Shown: positions 24,754 through 34,169 of the stretch, in pieces | How the letters are laid out: each line of letters begins with the position of its first letter | How positions within the stretch are numbered: position 1 is the stretch's first letter | Source of the DNA: Bacteroidia bacterium | Lineage (GTDB): Bacteria > Bacteroidota > Bacteroidia > J057 | Assembly: GCA_019695295.1 (NCBI GenBank) | Contig: JAIBAH010000035.1 | Location: forward strand, 1 to 37,258 | Direction of reading: 5' to 3' | DNA: 37,258 bases | Translations under genes and position numbers: made by a program | Notes under the pieces: generated by a model | The model's input: the letters and a program-made list of their open reading frames with translations, nothing else | Told to the model about the DNA's origin: nothing | The model's database searches: none

Positions 24754-25590
24754 ATGGGATACGGTATTCATGTAAATTGCAATTGTTATAAAGAAGGGAG
24801 AACTACTGAACCACCACACAAATCGTATATAAAGTTTGATGCGGAGGATTTTTATTTGGAGATACCCAACGAAATCAGGATGAAAGACAAAGAACAGGCT
24901 TATCAAATGGATGAAGAATTTGAGGAATGGAAACGAACTGCGTGTGAGCACGAAGATATGAAGTTGATAAATGAGCATCTTTGCAATCTTTCAGGTATGG
25001 GTGAACTTCATTACGTTGTGAATGGTATAGGAGAAGGTAAGCTATTGCCGATTTTAAAAGAGCATTTACCCACTTCAAACGATGGCTTTATACCCGTTCA
25101 TTTGGCTCAGGCACTACTTGAGGAGCTTATACTTCTTGAAAAAGAGCTGGAAAAGGCAAATAGAATCACGCTGATAGAAAAATCCTCCCGTGATTCTATT
25201 GCTTTTCTGGAATTTGAACCTCAATATTTTTTCCTTTTTACTGAAAACAATCAGCATGTTTATGGGATTGATGAAGGAGGTTTCTGTATTTTTGAAAAGG
25301 GGGAAGAGGAAAATAAAATGGTTTATGATGTCGTTTTTCATTCTTCTGACTTTATTCAGAAAAGGGTATCTGATAATCTTTACAAATTTATAGACAATTC
25401 AGGTGGAGCAAGTTATGAGTGTTCTGAAAAACTTTATCCTCAAGGCGAAGAGGAGGCGGGAGAGGAGTATGAATTTGAAATTATTATACAGGAAGGATTT
25501 TGGGATATTTATTTAGAGTACAGGATAGGGATATTAAAAGAAGCAGCAAAGGCCTCAATGATTTCAGGTAACCCGATATACTGGTCATAA
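24754..25590 (+). CDS. Acidic cytoplasmic protein of unknown function
   Basis: The 278-residue product starts MGYGIHVNCNCYKEG, with a possible CNC metal ligand cluster. It then has a long acidic helical region (EDMKLINEHLCNLSGMGELHYVV) and a C-terminal acidic beta part (EEEAGEEYEFEIIIQEGFWDIYLEY). No signal peptide or membrane segment is seen. I do not recognise the family. It appears to form a pair with the small Cys-rich protein upstream and is AT-rich. A role in toxin or phage defence would be a guess. Confidence 0.65.
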   Translation: MGYGIHVNCNCYKEGRTTEPPHKSYIKFDAEDFYLEIPNEIRMKDKEQAYQMDEEFEEWKRTACEHEDMKLINEHLCNLSGMGELHYVVNGIGEGKLLPILKEHLPTSNDGFIPVHLAQALLEELILLEKELEKANRITLIEKSSRDSIAFLEFEPQYFFLFTENNQHVYGIDEGGFCIFEKGEEENKMVYDVVFHSSDFIQKRVSDNLYKFIDNSGGASYECSEKLYPQGEEEAGEEYEFEIIIQEGFWDIYLEYRIGILKEAAKASMISGNPIYWS

Positions 25591-25697
25591 CACAATTGGT
25601 GAGAGTTTAAATTTTAAAGTTTTCTCAATAAATCTTCACAGGGATTCTTTTTTTTAAGAAACTTTATTTTGAAGATAGGTTGTTTCAATAATTTCAT

Positions 25698-25705
25698 TAA
25701 TTTTG
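25698..25705 (+). promoter_or_regulatory. Bacteroidota -7 element for the TPR protein
   Basis: TAATTTTG is a perfect TAnnTTTG match 41 bases before the TPR gene start. The nearest TTG (25680-25682) is 15 bases upstream, shorter than the usual spacing. Confidence 0.55.
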
Positions 25706-25746
25706 TACTTTTAACACAAATATTTAAATTAATATTTTAAAAAGTT

Positions 25747-26547
25747 ATGCGTAAACCTATTTCACAAATTTTTATTCTTGTTTTTTTGTTACTCGCGTTT
25801 CAGAATGCACTTTTTGCCCAAAAAGGGAAACCAACTCCTCCAGCAACTACAAGTAATGCTACTCCTCCGGTGTCATGGAAAACAGAGATGGTTCAGTTAC
25901 AAAAAAATATTTATGCCAGTGCGGTTAAATACAATGATATTAATGCAGCAAAAAATGCGCTGTATTCGCTGATTGATTTAGACCCTACAGGCGGCGGAAC
26001 GGCTTCTTACAAAGATTCCCTGCTGAATCTTTTCTATGGTTCTCAGCAATATGTAAGTGCTGTGCTTTTAGGCAGAGAACTGCACGATCTGGACCCCAAA
26101 AACAAATCACGTCTTGCAATTCTTGCACTTGCAGAGCAAAACCTGGGAGTTTATGTTGAGTCTTTGGATCACTATAAAAAACTATATGATTTATCCCAGA
26201 ATCCAAGTGATTTGTATCAGGCAGCAGTATTGGAGTTTCAGTTGCAGCGATACCTGGAGTGTAATATCTCTTTGGATAAAATCCTTTCTAATCCGGCTTC
26301 CGAAAAAGAGAAGATTTACATTGCCTATAATCAGCAGCAGGGCCAGGAATGTCCATTAAGAGCAGCCGCTTTTAACATCAAAGGATATTCTGCTCAGTCT
26401 ATGAATAAACTGGATGATGCCAAGATGATGTTTAATGAAGCACTGAAAGTATTCCCCGAATTTGAATTGGCAAAAAACAACATCAAGCAATTGGAGAATC
26501 CTCAGCCTCAGGGACAGGGACAGACAAAAGCTCCCGGACAAAAGTAA
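25747..26547 (+). CDS. Secreted TPR-repeat protein
   Basis: The 266-residue protein has a signal peptide (about 1-24, LFAQ), a Pro/Thr-rich linker, and tetratricopeptide-type helix pairs. Clear units include NIYASAVKYNDINAAKNALY, RLAILALAEQNLGVYVESLD and AAFNIKGYSAQSMNKLDDAK, which ends in MMFNEALKVFPEFELAKNN. TPR domains hold protein partners. The C-terminal tail is Gln/Pro/Gly-rich. It is probably periplasmic and has its own promoter and terminator. The partner is unknown. Confidence 0.85.
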   Translation: MRKPISQIFILVFLLLAFQNALFAQKGKPTPPATTSNATPPVSWKTEMVQLQKNIYASAVKYNDINAAKNALYSLIDLDPTGGGTASYKDSLLNLFYGSQQYVSAVLLGRELHDLDPKNKSRLAILALAEQNLGVYVESLDHYKKLYDLSQNPSDLYQAAVLEFQLQRYLECNISLDKILSNPASEKEKIYIAYNQQQGQECPLRAAAFNIKGYSAQSMNKLDDAKMMFNEALKVFPEFELAKNNIKQLENPQPQGQGQTKAPGQK

Positions 26548-26575
26548 CCCCATAATCCGAAAGGAATGTATCCAT

Positions 26576-26614
26576 AAAAATCCGGCGGAAACTCTGCGTT
26601 TTCTCCGGATTTTT
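26576..26614. terminator. Bidirectional terminator between TPR and ABA4-like genes
   Basis: AAAAATCCGG (26576-26585) pairs with CCGGATTTTT (26605-26614) around a 19-base loop. A-runs and T-runs on either side suit both the plus-strand TPR gene and the minus-strand gene at 26618-27052. Confidence 0.85.
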
Positions 26615-26617
26615 CTA

Positions 26618-27052
26618 TTACAGATTTTCAGAAACCGTTACCTTCCCTTTTGCCAGCCGGATGATTGAAAATAAAAGGAATCCCATTGGGCCAAACATAA
26701 AGGTAAACGGAAGGCATAGAACCGCTATCCAGTGAGAAAAACCGGATTGATACGCTTTTCGGACGATGTACAAACCGGTGAGCAGGTCAAAGCATAAATA
26801 ATGAATCCAGCCGGCAACTACGGCGGAGTCTTCCTGAAAAAGTGCTTTTACACTGGCGAGTGTGCTGAAACTTTCCGGATTGAATTGCCCAAGGCCAGAA
26901 AGTACAAGTACGGTATAGGCAAGCGCAAGGATTCCGGCTACGCCCCACTCAACAATAAAGCCCGATTTATTCCATTGAGGAAAGAAAATTAACAATATCC
27001 ATCCAATCAGGACGAAAGCATTGGCAAGTTTGAAAAGAAGGTCAGCGTTCAT
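26618..27052 (-). CDS. ABA4-like (DUF4281) membrane protein
   Basis: The 144-residue protein has four hydrophobic segments. Its middle and end match the ABA4-like family: WIHYLCFDLLTGLYIVRKA and LCLPFTFMFGPMGFLLFSI. Plant ABA4 is needed for neoxanthin formation. Bacterial members have no established reaction, and no carotenoid gene is in the window. It lies 42 bases after the beta-helix lipoprotein gene on the same strand, so it is likely co-transcribed. Placement in the inner membrane is inferred. Confidence 0.8.
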   Translation of the reverse strand: MNADLLFKLANAFVLIGWILLIFFPQWNKSGFIVEWGVAGILALAYTVLVLSGLGQFNPESFSTLASVKALFQEDSAVVAGWIHYLCFDLLTGLYIVRKAYQSGFSHWIAVLCLPFTFMFGPMGFLLFSIIRLAKGKVTVSENL

Positions 27053-27094
27053 AAATTTTAATTTCAGGAGGGTTATTGTTTTTTTATCAGACTA

Positions 27095-28612
27095 CTATTC
27101 TATCGGATAATACTCATACGCGCCGATATCGTAAGGAGCAGTACGCATGCTGTCCATTCTTCCCCGGATATCTGTATTGTAAGGAAGATTACTGATTCCG
27201 GCATTGATAAGCGGGCTGCTCAGCTCCGGACGATAATCCCATTTATAGGAATTGTGAAAGAGTGGGTTCTGATTTTTGATGACATTGGTAAAATATGCGT
27301 CATAATTAAACTCCGTTTCATCAATTTTCACCAGACAGTTTTCCAGATTTACTTCTTTCGTTCTTCCGTCTATCATACCGAGAAAAATCTCGTGGTCATT
27401 GCTTCCCCAAATTGCACAGTTGGTAAATTGGGTGCGAATATCATAAGGTCCATAAATTTGGTCCCCGTATTTGATATAATTAAGGGCGGCAACCGTAGCG
27501 TCTTTGGACTGAAAACTACCGGAATTGTCAAAAGTGCAGTTATAGAATTCATTCCAGCCGCCACGGTCTATATACAGGGTATTGGAAGTACAAGCTGATA
27601 TCTGACTGTTTTCTACCACAACTCCCGGAGCACTTCCCACACCACCCGATTCTATATAATTGACAATATACATACCGTAAGCCGCCATATTCCGGATTTG
27701 TGTGTAACGCATGGTGAGTTTGGAAATTCCGTTGACAGAAGCAGAATCTACTTCAACCCCTACCCTTGCGTTTTTAATGACAGCGTGTTCAATGATAGAA
27801 TTGGTACTGGAATTATCGAGCCGGATTCCTCTCCACTGATCGGGTTGTTCCAGGTAATTATAAAAAGGTCCGGTCTGTAACCTGCTGCCCTGAAGTACAG
27901 CCGGATTGCCTGCCTGCCCCTGAATCCTGAGCGTACCAGCTACATGAAGCATGGAGTAAAGCGCATAAAACGGCAGTTCTCCAGGGGGCTTTATTTCCAC
28001 TTTGTAGGGAGTGAAGTGTACCTGAGCACCTGCTTCAATGGTGAGGTTACATCCTTTGGGGACATACAACGGTCCGGAAATTACATGGGGTTTATCATTT
28101 TTTAAAACCAGGTCACAATACGCAGTATCATAACTGATAAATCCGTTCACGAGGTCAATGGTTGCTTTGGTTGGATAAAAATAAGCATCAAGGACAAATG
28201 CCCGTATCAGCACCCTTTGGGTTTCATTTCCAATCTGAAAATTCAGGTAATCTTCTACAAATGCGTCCCGGGCCTGAGATTTCATATTGACAAATACGTA
28301 AATACTGTCTTTGGAAGGAATAATCACTTCTGTGGATTCCTGGGTTTTTACGCCGTCAATGATGAGGGTAAATTCGGAAGAAGCCCCGGATTCCAGCCAA
28401 ATTCTGGCTACTTTGATGTTGTTTCCGGTTGGATTGATTACCGCAAGCCACTCGGAAGGGGACTGAAAAGTGGTGAAAATCGTGTCGAATTTTACCGTAT
28501 CATTTGAAAATCGTAATGTTCCTTTTTCAACGGTAAAAACCGGCCTTTCGCAACTTATTCCTATGATACTCATAAGAATCAGCAATATTCCGCCAAAATA
28601 ATATCTCTGCAT
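27095..28612 (-). CDS. Lipoprotein with parallel beta-helix repeats
   Basis: The 505-residue product has a lipoprotein signal (MQRYYFGGILLILMSIIGISC, lipid cysteine 21), then an immunoglobulin-like region (about 30-140) and a right-handed parallel beta-helix (about 190-470) with pectate-lyase-like turns: GPLYVPKGCNLTIEAGAQVHF, VAGTLRIQG, WRGIRLDNSS, IEHAVIKNARVGVEV and VVVENSQISACTSNTLYI. The end INAGISNLPYNTDIRGR and PYDIGAYEY is common in Bacteroidota surface proteins. Polysaccharide binding or cleavage is possible; the catalytic residues of a lyase were not identified. Confidence 0.88.
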   Translation of the reverse strand: MQRYYFGGILLILMSIIGISCERPVFTVEKGTLRFSNDTVKFDTIFTTFQSPSEWLAVINPTGNNIKVARIWLESGASSEFTLIIDGVKTQESTEVIIPSKDSIYVFVNMKSQARDAFVEDYLNFQIGNETQRVLIRAFVLDAYFYPTKATIDLVNGFISYDTAYCDLVLKNDKPHVISGPLYVPKGCNLTIEAGAQVHFTPYKVEIKPPGELPFYALYSMLHVAGTLRIQGQAGNPAVLQGSRLQTGPFYNYLEQPDQWRGIRLDNSSTNSIIEHAVIKNARVGVEVDSASVNGISKLTMRYTQIRNMAAYGMYIVNYIESGGVGSAPGVVVENSQISACTSNTLYIDRGGWNEFYNCTFDNSGSFQSKDATVAALNYIKYGDQIYGPYDIRTQFTNCAIWGSNDHEIFLGMIDGRTKEVNLENCLVKIDETEFNYDAYFTNVIKNQNPLFHNSYKWDYRPELSSPLINAGISNLPYNTDIRGRMDSMRTAPYDIGAYEYYPIE

Positions 28613-28637
28613 ACGTTTTTATTAAAAGATTTCTGCA

Positions 28638-28645
28638 CAAAGGTA
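28638..28645 (-). promoter_or_regulatory. Bacteroidota -7 element for the beta-helix lipoprotein
   Basis: The minus strand reads TACCTTTG, a perfect TAnnTTTG match 26 bases upstream of the start codon at 28612. Confidence 0.55.
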
Positions 28646-28883
28646 GCAATATTCTCCTTAACGGAAAAGGGAATAAATCAGTAGCATAAAACAGAATGTT
28701 TCCTCCTTATTTTTTTTCAAAAATCATAGGGAAATGGTTTTTTTTGAGAAAAAAATTTTTTTTTTCTGGCTGAACTGACACATAGTAACACTATTCAGTA
28801 CTTTTTAATACATGAATGGTAACCGTTCAGACAAAGGGGACTGAAGGCTTCCACAGGTATTTTTTTTATTGAGAAAAGTAATT

Positions 28884-28891
28884 TATTTTTG
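28884..28891 (+). promoter_or_regulatory. Bacteroidota -7 element for the surface protein
   Basis: TATTTTTG is a perfect TAnnTTTG match 29 bases before the start codon at 28921. Confidence 0.6.
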
Positions 28892-28920
28892 CAACTCACA
28901 TTTATCGTAAATATTAAAAT

Positions 28921-31900
28921 ATGAAAATCACTTTATTTAAAAACGCATTATTTTTCTTTTCTCTGCTACTTTCTGTTAATCTAAATGCCTCTCACTTTGG
29001 AGGAGGAAACCTTTGGTATGAATGTCTGCCCGGAGGGTGTGAATACCGGATTTTTCAGACGTTTTATTTTGATTGTGCAAGTGCTTCAGCTGCCAATTAT
29101 TTGCCAGCAGGATTAAGCAATACGAATCCACCTTCATCTTCCCCTTTATCTGCTATGGGACAAGGTTGTACTGCAACTATCAGTAGTCTTACCTGGAAGA
29201 TGATGTATTTTGAAGAGGTAACTCCTGTCTGTCCAAGCATTCAAACAGCATGCACTACCCCAGGTGCAACTATCAATGGAGTAGTAGCTGTTACCTATTA
29301 TTCAGACTATAATGCATGTATTTATGCTCAAGGATGTAGTGAGGTTACTATATCATGGTCAAGTTGTTGTAGAAATTATGCGATTACCTCAGGTGCAAGT
29401 GGGAATGGGATTTACTTTAGCACTACCATTGATTTAAGTCTTTCTTCTTGTAATAGTTCCCCTGTATTTGAAAACTCCGCTTTTGCTTATATCTGTGCAG
29501 GACAAACGCAAACTATCAGTCAGTCTGCTTATGATTTGGACGGGGATTCGCTTTCCTATTCATTAGGGCCCTGTTACCAAAGTGCAACTCAGCCGGTAAC
29601 GTACAATGCAGGGTATAGTCCTGCTTCACCTTTGGGACCGGGATGGTTAGTTAATTTAGATCCCGTTTCCGGAGAAATGACTTTTGCTCCAAATCCATCG
29701 GGACCTATTGTCGTCGGTGTGGTCTGTATTTATGTGAATGAGTGGAGAAACGGTGTACAAATCGGGCAAGTAAGCAGGGATATGCTTTTGTATGTAGTAA
29801 ACTGTACTACTCAGGTGGCAAACGATGCCCCGGAGGTAGCGATTCAGGCTATGTCCGGAGGAAATATGGTTCATGCAAACCGGATTGAAGTATCTGCCGG
29901 ACAGCAAATTTCTTTTGATATGGTTTTTACAGACCCTGATACCGGTCAAAGCCTTTCCTTTCACCGGAATCATATTCCGCTTACCGCTTCATTAACCCCC
30001 ATATTTGGAAGCAGTGCATTAACCTTACATTTTGACTGGACACCTTCTGCCGCTGATACCGGAAATCACTATGTCTGGGTAGATGTCTTTGATGATGCCT
30101 GCGTCATTAATGCACATACTTCCCGGTATCTTGATATTGTGGTAAAGGAAGCATCTTTGAATGCCATAGTAACGCCTACTCCGTGCGGGGTAAATGCCGG
30201 CGCAATAGACCTTACGGTACTTTCCGGAATGCCTCCCTTTACTTTCCTCTGGAGCAATGCCGCCACTACGGAAGATCTGAGTGGTTTATCCGGTGGGGTC
30301 TATTCTGTTGCAGTTACAGATAGTATCGGAGCCGTATTTAATGCCACCTATTATGTAAACAATCTTGGAGGGGTGGTTACCAATCCGGTGGTTTCGGGAT
30401 TTACCTGTAATCAGAATAGCGGAACCATAGACCCGGGTGTTTCGGGTGGAACCCCGCCTTATCAGTATGCCTGGAGTAACGGAGCTACGACCCCTGTTCT
30501 GGGAAACCTTTCTCCCGGAGGGTATTCTGTAAATATTACGGATTCCTTAGGGTGTTTTCTCCATACGGTTGTCATTGCAACGGCACCTTGTTTCTCTAAA
30601 ATCGGGGGGATACTTTTTTCGGATGGTAATGGAAACTGCATAAAAGACAATGGGGAAAATGTTATTCCTTACGGACTGATTGATATTAATCCGGGAGGGA
30701 TTCTGTTTTCAGATGTCAATGGATATTATGAAGTGCTGGTAGATACCGGGACTTTTGCACTCAATTATCTTCTTCCCAATAATCCTTATATGAGCATTTC
30801 CTGTCCGGCTATGGCCAGTTTTAATGTACATATCCCTCAGCTGGGGATAGATTCTACGGATTTTAATATCCCTGTCGCTGTTGATTCGGTCATAGACCTG
30901 AAAGTTTCCTTAACCATCAATGGAATTGCTCCCGGTATATCGAATCAGAGCTCTTATATTCACTATAAAAATATGTCCTTTGACCCGGGAGCCCCTGCAC
31001 AGATTACCTATCAGCATTCCCCGCTTTTATTTAATCCTTCTTTTTCGCTTCCCCCTTCTACTTATACTCCGGCTACCCAAACCGCTGTCTGGAACTTTCC
31101 AACCGGAATTCCCTACTCTCCGAATTATCATATAATCTCTATTCTTTCTCAGGTAGATACTACCGCAACGATTGGAGATACTGCCGTAGGGTATGTACAG
31201 ATATTGCCGATAAACGGAGACGCAGACATGACTAATAATACTGATACTGCACATAGAGTTGTAGTTGCATCACTCGACCCCAACTACAAGGAAGTTACTC
31301 CTTCCGGCGTTACCAATCAGGGATATATTCCATATAATACACCCAAACTTGAATATACCGTTCATTTCCAAAATACCGGAACGTGGTACGCTGAGTATGT
31401 AATCATTAAAGATAAGTTAGATGCTAATCTGGATTTTACTTCTTTGGAATATCTGGCTGCAAGCCATAACTGTACCTTTGCAATTGATGACAATGATACT
31501 TTGATTATTACTTTTGCGAATATTCACCTTCCGGATTCAGGGACAGACTTAGCGGGAAGTCAGGGATTTGTGCGTTTTTCCTTCAAGCCCAAGCCCGGCC
31601 TCGTGCCTGAAACGACTGTTTCCAATACTGCTGGGATTTATTTTGATTTTAATGCTCCGGTAATTACTAATACGGTAAACAGTACTTTTCATCTTCCGGC
31701 CACAATTGTTTTATCCAATCCGATTTGTGAAGGAAATGCCGTTACTGCAACCGTTCAGAATGGAGTGCCGCCTTATTTGTGGAACGGGAGTGTTCCGGAT
31801 AATACGGGGGTTTATTATTTTCCTGCCGGACAAGCCGGGAATTATACGATTACCTTATCAGATGCTTTTGCGCCGGTAAGTATGAATTATACTGTAACGG

Positions 31901-32391
31901 ATGTTCCGGATAATGCAGACTTCAATTATACTTCTGCAGGAAATACATTTTTATTTACCCCTCAAAATTCGGGTTATCCCGATTACCAGTGGGATTTCGG
32001 AAACGGCACCACCAGTACACTCACTTCCCCAACAGTGACCTATGCTCAGTCGGGGAATTACAACGTTATCCTCACCGTTTCCAATGAATGTGGCTCCTTT
32101 ACAGATACAATGACGGTTTCTGTTACCACCGGTCTTGAAGGCACTGCATTTGCGCAATCTGTTAAGCTCTATCCAAATCCGGCTTCTCAAATTGCGGTAT
32201 TAACCTTCGATAATCCGGAAAAATCAGAATATACTCTTGTAATCCGGGATATAACCGGCAGGCTGATTTCTTCTCAAATCCAATCCGGCCATGAATTCCA
32301 AATCGAAACCGGGAAATTGGCTTCCGGAGTTTATACCTGGGAGTTGAGGGGAGAGAAAGTGGCTACCGGGAGGTTTACGGTAGGGGAGTAG
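28921..32391 (+). CDS. T9SS-exported multidomain surface protein with SprB-type and PKD repeats
   Basis: The 1156-residue protein has a signal peptide (about 1-23, NLNA|SHFGGG). A cysteine-rich N-terminal domain (about 24-300: WYECL, CEYRIF, SWSSCCRNY) follows, of the kind that opens many gliding-associated Bacteroidota proteins. Two SprB-type repeats (about 413-480 and 483-558; LWSNAATTEDLSGLSGGVY) come next, then an SdrD-B-like segment from about 559 (GILFSDGNGNCIKDNGE), a DUF7619/DUF11-like module (about 779-921; FQNTGTWYAEYVIIKD) and a PKD domain (about 1015-1070; YQWDFGNGTT). A type A T9SS sorting domain (from about 1079, LYPNP) ends it. It is probably a cell-surface adhesin; the ligand is unknown. 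A paralog starts at 34170. Confidence 0.88.
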   Translation: MKITLFKNALFFFSLLLSVNLNASHFGGGNLWYECLPGGCEYRIFQTFYFDCASASAANYLPAGLSNTNPPSSSPLSAMGQGCTATISSLTWKMMYFEEVTPVCPSIQTACTTPGATINGVVAVTYYSDYNACIYAQGCSEVTISWSSCCRNYAITSGASGNGIYFSTTIDLSLSSCNSSPVFENSAFAYICAGQTQTISQSAYDLDGDSLSYSLGPCYQSATQPVTYNAGYSPASPLGPGWLVNLDPVSGEMTFAPNPSGPIVVGVVCIYVNEWRNGVQIGQVSRDMLLYVVNCTTQVANDAPEVAIQAMSGGNMVHANRIEVSAGQQISFDMVFTDPDTGQSLSFHRNHIPLTASLTPIFGSSALTLHFDWTPSAADTGNHYVWVDVFDDACVINAHTSRYLDIVVKEASLNAIVTPTPCGVNAGAIDLTVLSGMPPFTFLWSNAATTEDLSGLSGGVYSVAVTDSIGAVFNATYYVNNLGGVVTNPVVSGFTCNQNSGTIDPGVSGGTPPYQYAWSNGATTPVLGNLSPGGYSVNITDSLGCFLHTVVIATAPCFSKIGGILFSDGNGNCIKDNGENVIPYGLIDINPGGILFSDVNGYYEVLVDTGTFALNYLLPNNPYMSISCPAMASFNVHIPQLGIDSTDFNIPVAVDSVIDLKVSLTINGIAPGISNQSSYIHYKNMSFDPGAPAQITYQHSPLLFNPSFSLPPSTYTPATQTAVWNFPTGIPYSPNYHIISILSQVDTTATIGDTAVGYVQILPINGDADMTNNTDTAHRVVVASLDPNYKEVTPSGVTNQGYIPYNTPKLEYTVHFQNTGTWYAEYVIIKDKLDANLDFTSLEYLAASHNCTFAIDDNDTLIITFANIHLPDSGTDLAGSQGFVRFSFKPKPGLVPETTVSNTAGIYFDFNAPVITNTVNSTFHLPATIVLSNPICEGNAVTATVQNGVPPYLWNGSVPDNTGVYYFPAGQAGNYTITLSDAFAPVSMNYTVTDVPDNADFNYTSAGNTFLFTPQNSGYPDYQWDFGNGTTSTLTSPTVTYAQSGNYNVILTVSNECGSFTDTMTVSVTTGLEGTAFAQSVKLYPNPASQIAVLTFDNPEKSEYTLVIRDITGRLISSQIQSGHEFQIETGKLASGVYTWELRGEKVATGRFTVGE

Positions 32392-32393
32392 AT

Positions 32394-32457
32394 TGCATAG
32401 CTCTCCGTTCAGTTTTGTTTATTCTTATTTTTGTGGGAGAGTATGCATTGCGGCTTT
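32394..32457 (+). terminator. Putative terminator after the surface protein gene
   Basis: TGCATAGCTCTCC (32394-32406) pairs with GGAGAGTATGCA (32436-32447), with one bulged base and a loop of about 29 bases. A short CTTTTT follows at 32454. It starts 3 bases after the stop codon. Form and distance fit a terminator, but the loop is large. Confidence 0.5.
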
Positions 32458-32480
32458 TTGGAAATAAGAAAAAGGATTTA

Positions 32481-32488
32481 TATTTTTG
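32481..32488 (+). promoter_or_regulatory. Bacteroidota -7 element upstream of the Fic gene
   Basis: TATTTTTG is a perfect TAnnTTTG match, but it lies 129 bases from the Fic start, leaving a leader of about 120 bases. No other perfect element was seen between. Confidence 0.45.
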
Positions 32489-32616
32489 CAGAGAAATGGG
32501 TTTAATGTGACTGCAAAAAAAAGTTACCAGGAATTGAAATTAGAGTAATGTACTGAATGTACGGATTTTGCAAAAAGGATAAGATTTTCATTTTAGTTCA
32601 AAAAACAGGATAAATT

Positions 32617-34155
32617 ATGGAATTAGGTTTTTTGTTAAATCAGGCTCAGTCTATGAAGATAGAGTTAGATAAATTCAGGCCATTTGACGCAGAAAGGGAA
32701 GCACGTGTTGTTCAAAAACTAAGATTGGACTGGAACTATCACTCTAATCATCTCGAAGGAGGAAAACTTACTTATGGAGAAACAAAAGCGCTTATTTTAT
32801 TCGGAATTACAGCTCAGGGTAAACCGCTTCAGGATCATTTGGAAACCTCAGGGCATGATGAAGCTATACTTTGGATAGAGGATGTTGTAAAAAAACAAGT
32901 TCAGCTTACAGAGGTTTTTATAAGACAATTGCATGAACTTATTTTAAAAAATCCTTATCAAAAAAGAGCAATTACGCCTGATAATAAAGAAATTACAAGA
33001 TGGATAAAAATAGGGGTATATAAATCTGAGCCCAATCATGTAAGAACCCAAACAGGTGAAATTTTTCGGTTTGCAACTCCGGAAGAGACTCCTGCATTAA
33101 TGAACGACTTATTGAACTGGTATAATGAAAAAAAAGAAAATAAAGAGATAAATCCTGTATTATTTGCGGCTGAATTTCATTACAGGTTTATTCGGATTCA
33201 CCCCTTTGATGATGGGAACGGGCGATTGGCGCGTATATTGATGAATTTTATACTGCTGCAATCCGGGTATCCGCCTGCAATTATTAAATCTGAGGATAAG
33301 GAAAATTATTTTGCAGCACTCCGGCAGGCTGATGCCGGAATGTTTGAACCCTTTGCGGGCTATATTGCTGAAAATGTGATTCGTTCTCTGGAAATAATGA
33401 TTAAAGGCATAAAAGGCGAGAATATAGAAGATCCTGATGACCTGGATAAGGAAATTGTTTTACTGGAACATAAGTTAAATGGAGGTGGAGATGTAATTGA
33501 AAAAATAAAAAGCGAGGAAACCCTTCGCGATTGGTTTGAAAAAACCCTTCCGCCTTTGGTATTGAAATTTATAACTGTAAATGAAAAGTTTAAGAATTTT
33601 TATGTGGATAGAGTTTATGGTTTATTTTATTATGAATTAGGAAATTTGGTGTATGTAGATGATTATTCAGATTTAGGAGAAGATAATGAACCGCATCAAG
33701 AATATCGAGAAGAAAAAGTCAGTCTTTTATTGACTAACTTAGTAGATAAAGATGAGGTTCCATTACGAATAATTATTACCCCACAAACCAAAGAATTTAA
33801 CAGAGAAAATTTTTTAGAAAAAATAGCAAATTTAGAAAATGACTTAATTGAAGTATTCCTATTGGGAGATAAACGCCTTTCTCTCAAACTTATTTGCCGA
33901 CATAATATATTTAACAGACCTGATATAGTAGAACCCTTTAATTATGAATATAAAATTAGCATTTACTTTGATAAAACGAAATACTATCTTTCAGGAGAAC
34001 AATCAAAGCATTCAATCACTAAGCTTTATCATCAAAGGTTTACCGATGAGGAAATAAATTATATTTTAAAATCTGAAGCAGACATACATTTGAAATTTGT
34101 AAAAGATACAATAGAAAAGGATAAATTAATAGAAGAAGATGACCTTCCCTTTTAA
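32617..34155 (+). CDS. Fic-domain protein (predicted AMP transferase) with an N-terminal inhibitory motif
   Basis: The 512-residue protein has the Fic core motif HPFDDGNGRLAR at 195-206 (catalytic His195), which transfers AMP or a related nucleotide part to protein hydroxyls. The autoinhibitory helix motif S/T-xxx-E-G/N is present as SNHLEG (Ser43-Gly48) on the N-terminal side, as in class II Fic proteins. The C-terminal 220 residues (about 290-512) do not show the winged helix common in Fic proteins; I do not recognise them. No signal peptide, so cytoplasmic. The gene is AT-rich relative to neighbours. It ends 14 bases before the next surface-protein gene and follows that gene's paralog, so it may share a transcript with the former. 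Target unknown. Confidence 0.9.
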   Translation: MELGFLLNQAQSMKIELDKFRPFDAEREARVVQKLRLDWNYHSNHLEGGKLTYGETKALILFGITAQGKPLQDHLETSGHDEAILWIEDVVKKQVQLTEVFIRQLHELILKNPYQKRAITPDNKEITRWIKIGVYKSEPNHVRTQTGEIFRFATPEETPALMNDLLNWYNEKKENKEINPVLFAAEFHYRFIRIHPFDDGNGRLARILMNFILLQSGYPPAIIKSEDKENYFAALRQADAGMFEPFAGYIAENVIRSLEIMIKGIKGENIEDPDDLDKEIVLLEHKLNGGGDVIEKIKSEETLRDWFEKTLPPLVLKFITVNEKFKNFYVDRVYGLFYYELGNLVYVDDYSDLGEDNEPHQEYREEKVSLLLTNLVDKDEVPLRIIITPQTKEFNRENFLEKIANLENDLIEVFLLGDKRLSLKLICRHNIFNRPDIVEPFNYEYKISIYFDKTKYYLSGEQSKHSITKLYHQRFTDEEINYILKSEADIHLKFVKDTIEKDKLIEEDDLPF

Positions 34156-34169
34156 TCACGCAAAACTAT

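Larger units (their letters stand above)
28613..28920. other. Divergent intergenic region
   Basis: These 308 AT-rich bases hold the promoters of the lipoprotein on the minus strand and of the surface protein on the plus strand, with several poly-T and poly-A runs. An imperfect palindrome TGAATGGT-A-ACCGTTCA (28813-28829) may be an operator. No gene was seen. Confidence 0.6.
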
